Source of the DNA: Paramecium octaurelia
Taxonomy: Eukaryota; Ciliophora; Oligohymenophorea; Peniculida; Parameciidae
Direction: 5' to 3'
Assembly: GCA_905182995.1 (NCBI GenBank)
Contig: CAJJDP010000029.1
Coordinates: 558,001-622,000 of the forward strand
Length of the DNA: 64,000 nt
Shown here: positions 23,483 to 34,399 of the stretch, piece by piece
How positions within the stretch are numbered: the first letter of the stretch is position 1
How the letters are laid out: the number at the start of each line of letters is the position of its first letter
Translations under genes and position numbers: made by a program
Notes under the pieces: generated by a model
What the model saw: the letters and a program-made list of their open reading frames with translations, nothing else
Told to the model about the DNA's origin: nothing
Databases searched by the model: none

Positions 23483-25237
23483 TCAGTTTTGTAATGTATT
23501 TAGTTAATCCAAAATAAAAGCTCCTTTTAATTTAAATAGCCTCCTTAAATTTATACCTTATTTAGTTATGAATTCACTTTTTTAAATTAAAGCTCCCTCT
23601 GCTTAGACGATAGTTTTTTATTGTTCAGAATCAAAATTCTTTGAATGGATGACATTATAATAGCTACCAGATTTTAATGTGTTACTATCAAGTGAGAAGC
23701 CTTTCTAATTAACCACAATTTACTGATCATCAATGTTTGAATATTTTAGTCCTGAATTAAAATTCCAGAAACGGATAGACTAATCATAACTACCAGATGC
23801 TAACGTAAGATCATCAGGTGCAAAACAGACTGAATAAACCCAATCGGTATGGCCATCCAGTTTAGATAATTATCGTCCAGTATTAACATTCCATAAACGG
23901 ATTGACTTATCTCTGCAACATGATGCTAGTATAGCACCATCAAATGAGAAGCAGACTTAATTAACCCAATGGGTATGGCCTTCTAATTTAAATTTTTGTT
24001 CTCTTGCTAACAAATCCCATAAATAAATAGTCTTATCAAAACTACCAGATGCTAACTTAGTGCCATCAGTAGAAAAGCATATAGAATGGACAATATTACT
24101 ATGGCCCTCCAATTTAGATTATTATTGACCTTACTTAATATCCCATAAGTATATAGAGCCATATACACTACCAAATGCTAATGTAGTACCATCAGGAGAA
24201 AAACATACTGAATATTTAGTTCCACCAGTCCCAGATAATTTTGTTTATTATTCTTTAGTCTAAAAATTCCATAAACGGACAGTCTAATCGTAACCACTAG
24301 ATGCTAATGTGTAACCATCAGGTGAAAAACATATTGATTAAACAGTTCCATTATGACCTTTTAATTTAGATATTGTTTTTCCTGTCTTGACATTCCATAA
24401 GCGTATCGAGTTATCTGAACTAAAAGAAGCAAATTTAGTACTGTCAAGTGAGAAACATATTTACAAAACATTACCTTTTTGACCTTATAATTAAGAGATT
24501 TTTTTTCCTGTTTTGACACTCCAAAAACAAATAGATTTATATTAACCACTAGATAATAATATTTTACCATCAGGTGAGAAACATACTGAAAAGATGCTAC
24601 AACCCTGACGATCTAATATAGATAACTCAAGTATTTTTAAGTTATTCCATTTGCAATGAAATAATTTAGACTTATCTAAATTGATTCCACTTATATCGAC
24701 GTTGTCAAATTAAGTTCCACTTAAATCACATTTTTCAAAATTAGCTCCAATCAATGAAGTATTTTGAATTTTTATATTTTTAAAACATTATTGACTCAAA
24801 TCAGCCTTCATTTTAACTAATAAGTTAAGTGAATTTGATCCACATTAAATCAATTTATCATCAATAGCTGTAAGGCATACTAAAAATTTCAAAAATCCAA
24901 CTATTTCCTCTTCTGACACTATTTTTGTAATTAGTTCCTCAATCGTTTGATTGTATGTCTCGGTTGAAAAATTTATTTTGTAAAAGTCATGTCCAATAAT
25001 CTTTTTGATTATATTAGCAACTTTCCTTATGTTATCATATTAGGTATATTTTTAAATATCAAATTCTAATAATTATTTAACTTAAACATAGTATTAAAAA
25101 TTCTAAAGATTCTCAGCCAATTCAAGAAATTCTAGACAATTTGTTATTTTCTCTCTTTTCAATGATTCTATTATCTCACTATAAATAAATTGATCAATGC
25201 CTTTTGATTAAATCAAAATTTCAAATATATCCTCCAT
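23483..25237 (-). CDS. pentapeptide/WD40-repeat protein, intact, 584 residues
   Basis: ATG (25,235-25,237, minus) opens 585 codons to TGA at 23,483-23,485 without introns or stops; at least 40 glutamines are TAA/TAG. Residues about 1-165 are an alpha-helical, charged N-terminus (SEEEIVGFLKFLVCLTAIDD). Residues about 180-225 are pentapeptide-like (ANFEKCDLSG, FDNVDISGINLDKSK). From about residue 230, seven or more WD40 repeats follow, each with the VCFSPDG...LASGS.D..IRLWD core, predicting a beta-propeller for protein-protein interaction. The last two repeats are degenerate (no WD) and the C-terminal 60 residues have no recognised domain. This gene is the best template for the broken copy at 15,966-16,655. 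Its biological role is unknown. Confidence 0.9.
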
Positions 25238-26199
25238 TTCCAAAAAATAAATATATATAATATTTTTCCATCAATTAATTATAAATAATAATAAATATTT
25301 ATGTATTAAGGGGACATGTTTTGGATAAAAATGCTTATAGAACATCGAAATTTTGGTTTTATATATTTCATTAGTGAAGCCAAAATTAACCTTCCTAGTT
25401 ATATATTAATTCTTCATGGTACTGGCAACAACTTAAACTTAGATATTATGAATTTTATTCTAGTTGTTTTTGGAAGTTGCTTAGATAGAAGGAATCTATA
25501 CTAATGTTAGAAATAAAATTCTCCTATTTTTGCTAGAAAATTCGGTCTACAATATATCAAGAGTTATGCCTTAATTTCAAATATGATTTCCATAAAAATG
25601 ATTAATATTAAAATTGGGCAAAAAAGATAATTGCCATATTAAAAATGTACTTTTACTTTAGTAGACCAAATTTAGATTAGAAGTTTGTATTTTATTTTTA
25701 CTTTATTCGAATTACAAAATTACTTTGTAAGTTGATAATTCATAATTTACTAAAATTAGTAATTTACTTTAAAGATCTTTTGTCAAGAGTCTTATCACCT
25801 ATTAGCATAATAACATTCCTCATCGATAATTTTATATCTTTTAAAATTTTTTTAATTTTTTCCCTATTTTGTGGTTGAGTTATGAATAATTAAATATTGA
25901 ATTCGTTTAGAATTATTTTGAAAGAATTCAAGCCTAATAAGGGTATTATATGATTAAACCACCAGAATATTGATTTTATAATGTTAGAAAAGGCTCATGA
26001 GTGTTTCCCTTTCTTATGTTAGAGTCCAACCTAGGCTATATAAAAATTGGGAAGGGAGTAAAAAAGCTTACTAGAGTTAATTTTCTTATGACGAGCCTTA
26101 GAAATACTGATTTTAACTTATCAATAAAAAATATCTACAAAATATGGATCAGATCATTCAGAAATTATTTTAATACAGAATTCCTCTTCTTAACTTAGA
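25238..26199. other. no supported gene
   Basis: AT-rich sequence upstream of the WD40 gene, probably containing its promoter. Short forward standard-code frames at 25,316 and 26,001 read as chance products. Confidence 0.35.
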
Positions 26200-27175
26200 T
26201 TCAGTGACAGGATTTTTTGAATAACATTTATGATAAATTTATAAAGTTATCGATTAAGGAAAGGACAAAAATGCTATTTATTTATTTTAGTTGATGAATA
26301 ACATAACGCTTGGATTCATCAATATATGAAGTAATAATAGTCTGAAGCAACGACACAACTTATTAATATAATCGAGCAGAAATAAGAACAAAAATAAAAT
26401 ACTATTTAAGTTTTTGGTGTGCTTATGTTTAAAATGCAATTATGAAAACGATAATCTATTCTATATTAGTTCAATTTTTTGGAACACTCTGAAAACTGAT
26501 GAAAGAAAAATATTATTGAGTTTAATCTTTAAAAAAGAAATAATTTTACTTGATTCTGCATTAATACAAAATGAGAAAGAATATTAAAATCTGAACTATT
26601 TTATTCTCTAACTATTGATTTTGAAAGATAAAAAAAGAAAGAATAACGAAGGAACATAAAAATAATAATATAAGTATTTAAGGCAGTAATTAACTGTTAA
26701 AAAACAAGGTAGTCATAAATCATTATAGAATTAGCTGAATAGTACATAAATGAATAGCAAAATTTATAACAGCAATCCTATCTTTATTTATAAGAGACAA
26801 GGGAACAGTTAATTACTAATAATATGAATAATCAATTGAAATTATTATATTTATAATCGGATTAAGGATTTTGAAATTCAAGAATTAAAGCAAGTATTGA
26901 AGGCATTAGATAAAGAGTGTTTTTTATCAAATAAAAAGTTTTGCAACTTAGATTATTGTAGCATGAGTTAAGATAAACATATCAAATTAAAAATTATATA
27001 GTTTTTATTATTTATTGTTCCTATCATTTTTTAATTTGTTTAATAGCATATATTATTAATTGATATATAAAGTAATAATTTAATTAAAATAGCTTTACTG
27101 AAAGTGTTTCAGTAGGCAGAATAACGATCAACAACCTAATGCTTTCAAGGAGAATTTATTTGAGAAGCCATCTTA
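26200..27175 (+). pseudogene. decayed coding remnant, unrecognised
   Basis: Protein-like text lies in changing forward frames: LVDEQHNAWIHQYMKQQQSE near 26,290-26,345, ELAEQYINEQQNLQQQSYLY near 26,730, and IKDFEIQELKQVLKALDKEC near 26,870 followed by a hydrophobic segment LLFIVPIIFQFVQ (possible membrane segment). The segments are separated by TGA and frame changes with no intron-like joins. The Gln-rich parts use many TAA/TAG codons. No family recognised. Confidence 0.4.
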
Positions 27176-27529
27176 GTTATAAAATAAAGTGGAAACATAG
27201 TGACTAATATACAAATTATTATTATAAACTTAAGTAACCTCATAAGAATTTTCACAACTAAATTCAAAAATAAATAAATTTATTCTGAGCTTAAACCTTG
27301 AAGTCATATTATTTTTTTATTATTTTGAATAAAAGTTTTGCAGTTCTTTGAAGTAATATTATTTGAAAAAGTTTCTAAAACTTTATATTTCTACATTCAA
27401 ATTTTTTCTTAAAAGATTCTCTAAACATTTTGCTCTCCCATACATTAATAATTTATTTTATAATGTATAATCCTAATTACCAACAACGAAAAAATCATAA
27501 TTGAAACTTGACTTTGCATGCATTGGTGA

Positions 27530-28490
27530 CATTTGAAGGAGTGTTAAACTGAACTTTGCCAAATAAATGCATAGATATTTAGATATCATAATTAAAAATA
27601 GAATGAATATTGGTAAAACTTAATTATGTTTTAGTTGAGAATGAGGACTGAAGAACCTTATCAAAACTTAATTTTAAATGAAAGGAGAGTATTTGTAGGG
27701 TAGACTGCAGATCAACTTGTTTGGCTTCAAATGCTCTTAAGACGTCGCTTCCTTATATCAAGGGAACTAATCAAAAATTTTTCTGGTTACTCCCTTAATT
27801 TAGACTTTTTGCTATTCTAAACGATTCTAGGTCATCAAAGGATGGAGAAATTAGAACATCAGGAGAAAGAGAACGGTTGATTCATGAGCCCAAAAATTAA
27901 TCCTAAAATAGAAAATTCTGATTTTGCAAAAATACAGATGTAAGTTCATTAAAGGTAGATTATTGAGATCTTATAAACAGTAAAAGAAGGTCATCTATTA
28001 TTAGAATTAAACTAATTTATGTAATGAAACATAATTGTTATAAAATAGTAACTTATTAGGGCATATCATTAACTAATAAAAAGGCAAGAACATGGATATT
28101 GAAAACAGGATAATCTCATTTGTTTTCTAATAGAAGGAAATGACAATTTCTAAAGTAATGATTTAGTAATCAAAGATCTGATCTAATTGATTACTTAAGA
28201 GAAGAATTTGAAAAGCCTTCTTTAAAAAAAATCAATATAATTAAGCTAAACAGAAATATTTTGAAATATCACTAAACTAACAACTTTATGAAAGGTAAAA
28301 TTAAAAATGGAAACTTCAACCATTTAGGAACAAAATATAATATATGAATACTTTAGGAACTTGCAATAAATTTGATGATAAATTACTGTAAAATTTAATA
28401 CTCCAGTATGATAGGCGGAAAGGAATTTTGAAAATCAATACTAGACAACAAATCTGGAATATTGAAAAAAACTTCGGTCTTATATAATGA
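27530..28490 (+). pseudogene. subtelomeric decayed gene, unrecognised
   Basis: A frame open from 27,530 reads ECQTELCQINAQIFRYHNQK, MRTEEPYQNLILNERRVF, WLQMLLRRRFLISRELIKN and ILGHQRMEKLEHQEKENG, meets TGA near 27,877, and continues in phase as MSPKINPKIENSDFAKIQMQ to TGA near 28,023. Further text follows in other frames (NSNLLGHIINQQKGKNMDI; DLIDYLREEFEKPSLKK; FDDKLLQNLILQYDRRKG), the last ending at TGA 28,488-28,490. The content is clearly protein-derived and spans about 300 residues, but carries at least two stops and three frame shifts. No family identified. It is the last coding sequence before the telomere, about 1 kb away. Confidence 0.55.
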
Positions 28491-29520
28491 CTTCTTAATC
28501 CATTTGATTCTTAATGATCAGGAATTTTCTAAAGGTAATAGAAATGCTTTAAACTTAATAACATGGTATAGTGTTAGTAGAAAATTAAAAATTAGACCAT
28601 TGAAATTTTTACTTAAAAAATTTCTTATCATTTATTTATTATTATAATAATTCTTTAGAAGTTTATTATGCTATCAGCTAAGTATCAAATAACCCCTTAT
28701 TATTTAAAATTTAAGTCTTTTATGACCATCTATATAATTTTTAAAGAAATTAGTGCAAATTTGATATTTTCAACTCATCTGAATAATTTTTGCATCTAAA
28801 AAAACATAACCTCTATTATGAAAGCATTCTTAACAACTTTAATGTCATATTTTAAGTTATTTTATCATAATTGAGTGTCCCTCTTTCATGAATTTTTACT
28901 TACTTTTTCTGAATAACCTAATAATAGAATTGATTAAGTATATTCTGACTTTATAGTTTAAAAAATACCTGTAGTTTCTTTGCATTGGGTGGTTTTGAGA
29001 TTGATGGTCTACTCATTTATTGTTAATAGACAACTCTAAAGTTAAATAATTTCTTCCAATTTTTGTAATTTCTCAAATTTATTTATTTTTTACAATTTTT
29101 ACTTTTTATAGATAACATTCTTAGCAGTTGTTTATTCTATTGTGAATTTCAGAAGTTTATTTGTTACTTTTAGAGAATTCTAATCTTTTAGGAGAACAGA
29201 TTATTAAATCAATTTTATAAAGTATAATGTCTGTGTTGCTTAATAAAATGAGGTTCTAATATTTTAAATTGAGATACAGCACGATTTTTTTCATTTTGTT
29301 CTTATTTATTTCAATCTTATGGAGTGCATACTATTATATTCATTCAGTTGTGTTGCTACAACTCTGAAATTTGATATATTTGAAGTTTTGTTTTCTTATT
29401 ACTTATTTTATTACACACTTTTGAATTGATTTCTTAGAAGAGTTGAGACATTCAAATACCTTTAAAATAATAATTCCTCTAATGGATTTATTATAATTCA
29501 ATTAAATATATAACTCTCTA
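28491..29520. other. subtelomeric spacer
   Basis: About 1 kb of AT-rich sequence between the last decayed gene and the telomere. I see no gene, tandem repeat or conserved block. Confidence 0.5.
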
Positions 29521-29669
29521 TTGGGTTTGGGGTTTGGGTTTGGGGTTGGGTTTGGGGTTGGGTTTGGGTTTGGGTTTGGGTTTGGGGTTGGGTTTGGGTT
29601 TGGGGTTGGGGTTGGGGTTGGGGTTTGGGTTTGGGGTTGGGGTTGGGGTTGGGGATTGGGGTTGGGGTT
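29521..29669 (+). repeat. Paramecium-type telomere array
   Basis: A 149-bp array of G-rich hexamers mixes GGGTTT and GGGGTT, with a few GGGGTTT and one GGGGATT unit. The mix is typical of Paramecium telomerase, whose misincorporation gives G4T2/G3T3 heterogeneity. The G-rich strand runs 5' to 3' rightward, so this is a right-hand chromosome end: the body is 1-29,520 and the added telomere starts at TAACTCTCTA|TTGGG. The array is cut by the gap at 29,670. Confidence 0.97.
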
Positions 29670-30547
29670 NNNNNNNNNNNNNNNNNNNNNNNNNNNNNNN
29701 NNNNNNNNNNNNNNNNNNNNNNNNNNNNNNNNNNNNNNNNNNNNNNNNNNNNNNNNNNNNNNNNNNNNNNNNNNNNNNNNNNNNNNNNNNNNNNNNNNNN
29801 NNNNNNNNNNNNNNNNNNNNNNNNNNNNNNNNNNNNNNNNNNNNNNNNNNNNNNNNNNNNNNNNNNNNNNNNNNNNNNNNNNNNNNNNNNNNNNNNNNNN
29901 NNNNNNNNNNNNNNNNNNNNNNNNNNNNNNNNNNNNNNNNNNNNNNNNNNNNNNNNNNNNNNNNNNNNNNNNNNNNNNNNNNNNNNNNNNNNNNNNNNNN
30001 NNNNNNNNNNNNNNNNNNNNNNNNNNNNNNNNNNNNNNNNNNNNNNNNNNNNNNNNNNNNNNNNNNNNNNNNNNNNNNNNNNNNNNNNNNNNNNNNNNNN
30101 NNNNNNNNNNNNNNNNNNNNNNNNNNNNNNNNNNNNNNNNNNNNNNNNNNNNNNNNNNNNNNNNNNNNNNNNNNNNNNNNNNNNNNNNNNNNNNNNNNNN
30201 NNNNNNNNNNNNNNNNNNNNNNNNNNNNNNNNNNNNNNNNNNNNNNNNNNNNNNNNNNNNNNNNNNNNNNNNNNNNNNNNNNNNNNNNNNNNNNNNNNNN
30301 NNNNNNNNNNNNNNNNNNNNNNNNNNNNNNNNNNNNNNNNNNNNNNNNNNNNNNNNNNNNNNNNNNNNNNNNNNNNNNNNNNNNNNNNNNNNNNNNNNNN
30401 NNNNNNNNNNNNNNNNNNNNNNNNNNNNNNNNNNNNNNNNNNNNNNNNNNNNNNNNNNNNNNNNNNNNNNNNNNNNNNNNNNNNNNNNNNNNNNNNNNNN
30501 NNNNNNNNNNNNNNNNNNNNNNNNNNNNNNNNNNNNNNNNNNNNNNN
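29670..30547. other. scaffold gap, 878 N
   Basis: A run of N immediately follows the telomere array. The scaffold was continued across a chromosome end, presumably from paired reads. Confidence 0.99.
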
Positions 30548-31415
30548 ATCGATAATACATAATTTCAAGGTTTTTAAAGATCGCAATGAGCAGAGAACTA
30601 TAGGCAATAATTTCATCTCATGAATTATTGAATTTGTGCTTAGATTAAAAACAGTAATTATTCTGACTGATTTTGGTGCTTCTGAATACTTTATACTGTA
30701 GTTCCTTTAGAAAGTTTCTTACAATTTTTATATTTTTATAAATTCCATTTAAGAAACTAAAATTTATTAAAGTTTGTTGCGAACATTGATTAAATCGGCA
30801 CATTGAATAAAACCAAAAGAATGATAAAAATAAATAATTGGAATTCTCCGAATTATATTTATGTCTCAAAATCTATCTCATCAATTTCTTCATAATTAAT
30901 GATTATAAGAAAATAATTTATTGTAAGTTTTACTTCTAATAGAACTATATAATTTAAAATTTATTAAATTTGATGAAATACGAATTTTTCTCTGGGTCCG
31001 ATTTGAGCTTTAACTTTTGATATATGTTTAATCATATATAAGGAGAATAGTAGTTTAAATAAATTATTTAGCCTACTCAAAAAAGAAAAAGAAAATGAGG
31101 ATCAAATATTGCTTTTTGAGCATATAAATTGATTAGACTGTTGGATATGTATGAAATATAATAACTAGTTAATCTAAGCCAAATAGAATGATTTCCTTAT
31201 GCAGAACTGATTGATGTGTATATTCTCATATGTTTGTTTTTAGTGATAATAGATTAGAGTATAATTTAGATTATCACTTAAATTTAAAAGTGAAATGTAA
31301 TTATGTAAACCATCGTAAAAAATCATTTTAAAAAAGTAAATGAATAGAATACATAAAAATATTAGTATAAATGAAAAATTGGCTTAATTTTTAATTATAA
31401 AATTAAATATACTTA
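30548..31415. other. no supported gene
   Basis: AT-rich sequence between the gap and the TPR gene; it should include that gene's promoter. No feature recognised. Confidence 0.4.
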
Positions 31416-33107
31416 ATGAAAGTGTTTACGTGTGAAGATATTGCGCATGAGGGAGAAACCATTTAAGGATTTTGTTTAAATTTGAGATGTTAAGATTCAA
31501 GACCTCAGTTCTGTCTATAATGTAGATTTGATCTTAAGAAGCATTCTAATTGCTAGAAAGATCTAAAAGGATTTGGTTAAATTTAAAGTTTTATCACGAA
31601 ATTCAATTAGAATATACTTGATTTAGCAACATAATTGAATAAATCCTTTGCTAAAGTTAAAAGAGAATATGAAGAATTCTCAAAATAATTGGAGAACATG
31701 AAAACATAATTAATTAAGATATCTGAATGTTTAAGCTAATAAGATTATTTATAAATGAAAGCCAATTTGTAAGTGATTAAAGAATGGTACCAATATTTAA
31801 ACAATTAAGAGGAGATTATGAAGTAGAATTAAATTGGTATATTATCTAAGTAATATTTATAGGAACTTAATTATTATTATCATCTTGAACTTAAATATCA
31901 GAGTTAGAATAAAAAAAATTATTTAGGCAATGGATTTAGATAAAGGATAATAATAAATTTTAGATATTTAGCAAGATAATGAAAATGGACTCTACTAAGG
32001 TATTCAAGTATTTTTAAATAATATTAGGAATTTAATTACTAAATTAGTAGAAATGGTAGGAGGCTAATGAAAAAATTACTTAATACATAAACTTGTCAGA
32101 GAAACAACAATCCTTGGGAACATTCTTTAAATGCATTTTGATTCTATTATATATATATAGGTATTACTTTAATTGAAATGAACTAACCTGGGTAAGGAAT
32201 AATTATGAGGGAATAGGCGAAAAAGATTAATAATAGCTTGTATAGAGATCTATTAGATTATTCGGATCAAGAATTAAGGAAAAACCCATAAAATACTTTA
32301 ATTTTAATTACAAAAAGTAATTGAAACATTAATTTACATAGGCTATGCATTAAGGGAAGATAAGTAATTTCAATAGGCTATTGAGTTATGCGAAACTGTT
32401 TTGAGAGATGATCCTTAACATCTACATGCTTTGTATAGAAGAAGTAATCCTTTTATATTACAAAATAGGCTTGTCTTTAGATGATTTGAAACAATATTCA
32501 AAAGCAATTGTGTGTATTGAAGAAGCTCTAAAAATTAATCCATAGTATAGTATTGGTTATTTTACGAAGGGTATTATTATTTGTTAAAAATTTTAGGTTA
32601 CTCCTTAGGATTGGAAGGTAAATATCAAGATGAAATTCTTTGTTATGATAAAGCAATCCAATTAGATCCAAATTTTGCGATGGCCATTAATAATAAAGGT
32701 TTGTAAAATTCTTAATTGTATTAGGTAATTCCTTACGTAATCTTAACAAATATAAAGATGCAATTGCTTACTATGATAAAGCAATCCAATTAGATCCAAC
32801 TAATGCAAATGCTTATTTTAATAAAGGTTTGTAAATTTCTTGATTGTAATAGGTAATTCCTTAAATAATCTTAACAAATATAACGATGCAATTGCTTACT
32901 ATGATAAAGCAATCCAATTAGATCCAACTTATGCAAATGCTTATTTTAATAAAGGTTTGAAATACCCTGATTGTATTAGGGGAAGTATTATAAAAAATCA
33001 AGAATTACTCTTTATCTCTAAATACTTATGAACAAGCAATCTTATATTGCCAATAAGATTAGGAGAAATTTAAATGTCTAATTGCTGAATTAAAAAGTAA
33101 AAAATGA
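31416..33107 (+). CDS. B-box-like zinc finger, coiled coil and TPR protein
   Basis: ATG 31,416 starts MKVFTCEDIAHEGETIQGFC. The first ~70 residues carry Cys/His pairs spaced like a B-box zinc finger (GFCLNLRC, PQFCLQC, KKHSNC). Residues about 85-180 are a Lys/Glu/Gln-rich coiled coil. The C-terminal half has five or more TPRs such as NKYKDAIAYYDKAIQLDP, ending at TGA 33,105-33,107. Introns: 32,008-32,027; 32,317-32,341; 32,444-32,468; 32,571-32,596; 32,699-32,724; 32,827-32,852; 32,955-32,979. The last four fall at the same place in successive TPRs. Two problems lie mid-gene: a one-base phase change at the A-run 31,911-31,918 and an in-frame TGA near 32,138. These could be sequencing errors, an unrecognised intron, or early decay. 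TPR arrays bind proteins; the partner is unknown. Confidence 0.8.
32725..32980 (+). repeat. tandem 128-bp units: one TPR (102 bp) plus its 26-nt intron
   Basis: The third and fourth full TPR units are nearly identical in DNA, including their introns (GTTTGTAAA...ATTAG against GTTTGTAAA...AATAG). Intron starts are spaced exactly 128 bp (32,699; 32,827; 32,955). The exon-intron unit was therefore duplicated as DNA. Confidence 0.9.
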
Positions 33108-33317
33108 GTATTTATAAATTGAATTAATACAATATTATTTGATATATATGTTACGTTTGCTAATTTCACTAACTTCATTCAAAACTGAGTATATGCACCT
33201 CTTACTAATGGTAGATTATTGACAGTTTTCTTGGCAAAAGCTTTATTTTAACTTTTTAAAAAATTATGCCGAATTGCACCCTTATTCTTCTCTCATACTT
33301 GTTCTCCTAAACCTTTC

Positions 33318-33536
33318 TCACATTTGTTTTAAACTAAATATTTCAATTTCATTTATTTTTTGCATAGATAATGAACTCATATAAGGAGTGCATCCTAAAA
33401 TCATGACTCTATGAAGAAATATCGGTTCTCCTATCAAATAGCATTCTTGTTTTATGCTCAAATTGTCTTCGTACACCTTTATATTCGCTCTTGAATACAT
33501 ATACTTAAATTATAATTTTTCTAATAATATATCTCT
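33318..33536 (-). CDS. short ORF fragment, unrecognised
   Basis: A minus-strand frame is open from 33,536 to TGA at 33,318-33,320 (73 codons), containing RDILLEKLQFKYMYSRANIK and VYEDNLSIKQECYLIGEP. The text looks coding, but the fragment is short and has no clear start or neighbour. It lies tail-to-tail with the TPR gene. It may be a decayed fragment. Confidence 0.3.
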
Positions 33537-34399
33537 TCAATTTTTGATATTTTGTTTTTCTAAAGCCTTTTAGGAAAGATATAAAATAATTATAACAATA
33601 AATAAACATTTCTTGTTCATTATGAAAAATTCCAAATCAAAAAGAATTCTATTTAATAAATGCATTAAACTGTTATCCTACATATAAATTATTTGTAAAT
33701 AATCAAAAAGTATAAGAATTATGATTTCTCAAAGCAATTTATATTAAAATATGTTAATGTCTTTAATTTAGAATCATAAAAGCTACCAAAACGATTTACT
33801 TTGAAAGATTATGACTCATCAACAACAATCAACAAACATAGAAGGTTGTATTTAGTTATTTGCTATAATTAAGTTATAAATAAAAATTAATAATCCAAAA
33901 TTAAAGTGCACTTTTAATATTGAAGAATATTTAAATGGCTAGATTATTGAAGAAATCTTTGAAATTATAATTAAAATTATTCTTTGTTCGTAAATTTAAG
34001 AAATAATGCTAGAGTTCTTAAGAACTCTAAATCAGAATTAAATTTTCTGGCTTAAGCAAAACTATTTCACTAAAAGTTAATCAGAGTAATGAATTGATTA
34101 CTTTTCTTTAGTTTCCAAGTTTATTAAGTCTTTATAATAGGTTGGTTTTTTAGATACAAACTAATTTGTTAACTTAGACATTAAGATTAAATATATGATT
34201 TTATATTTTGGAAATTTACTGCTAATGAATCAAACGCTTTAATTACAATCAATCAAGCTTGATCAAGAGGATAAAGTAATTAACTCCACATTTCAAAGCA
34301 ATTTGATGCAATCTATTTTTTAATCATTTAAAGTAAGCATAAAGACATTTCAGCTATAAACTATTTTTACAAACAAATAGCAATATAACATTATTGAAT
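33537..34399. other. no supported gene
   Basis: AT-rich sequence with no recognised frame or motif. Confidence 0.4.

Noticed and set aside
29498..30623. Long Gly/Val/Leu- or Pro/Thr/Asn-rich open frames on both strands across 29.5-30.6 kb
   Set aside because: They are translations of the telomere array joined to a run of N. Not genes.
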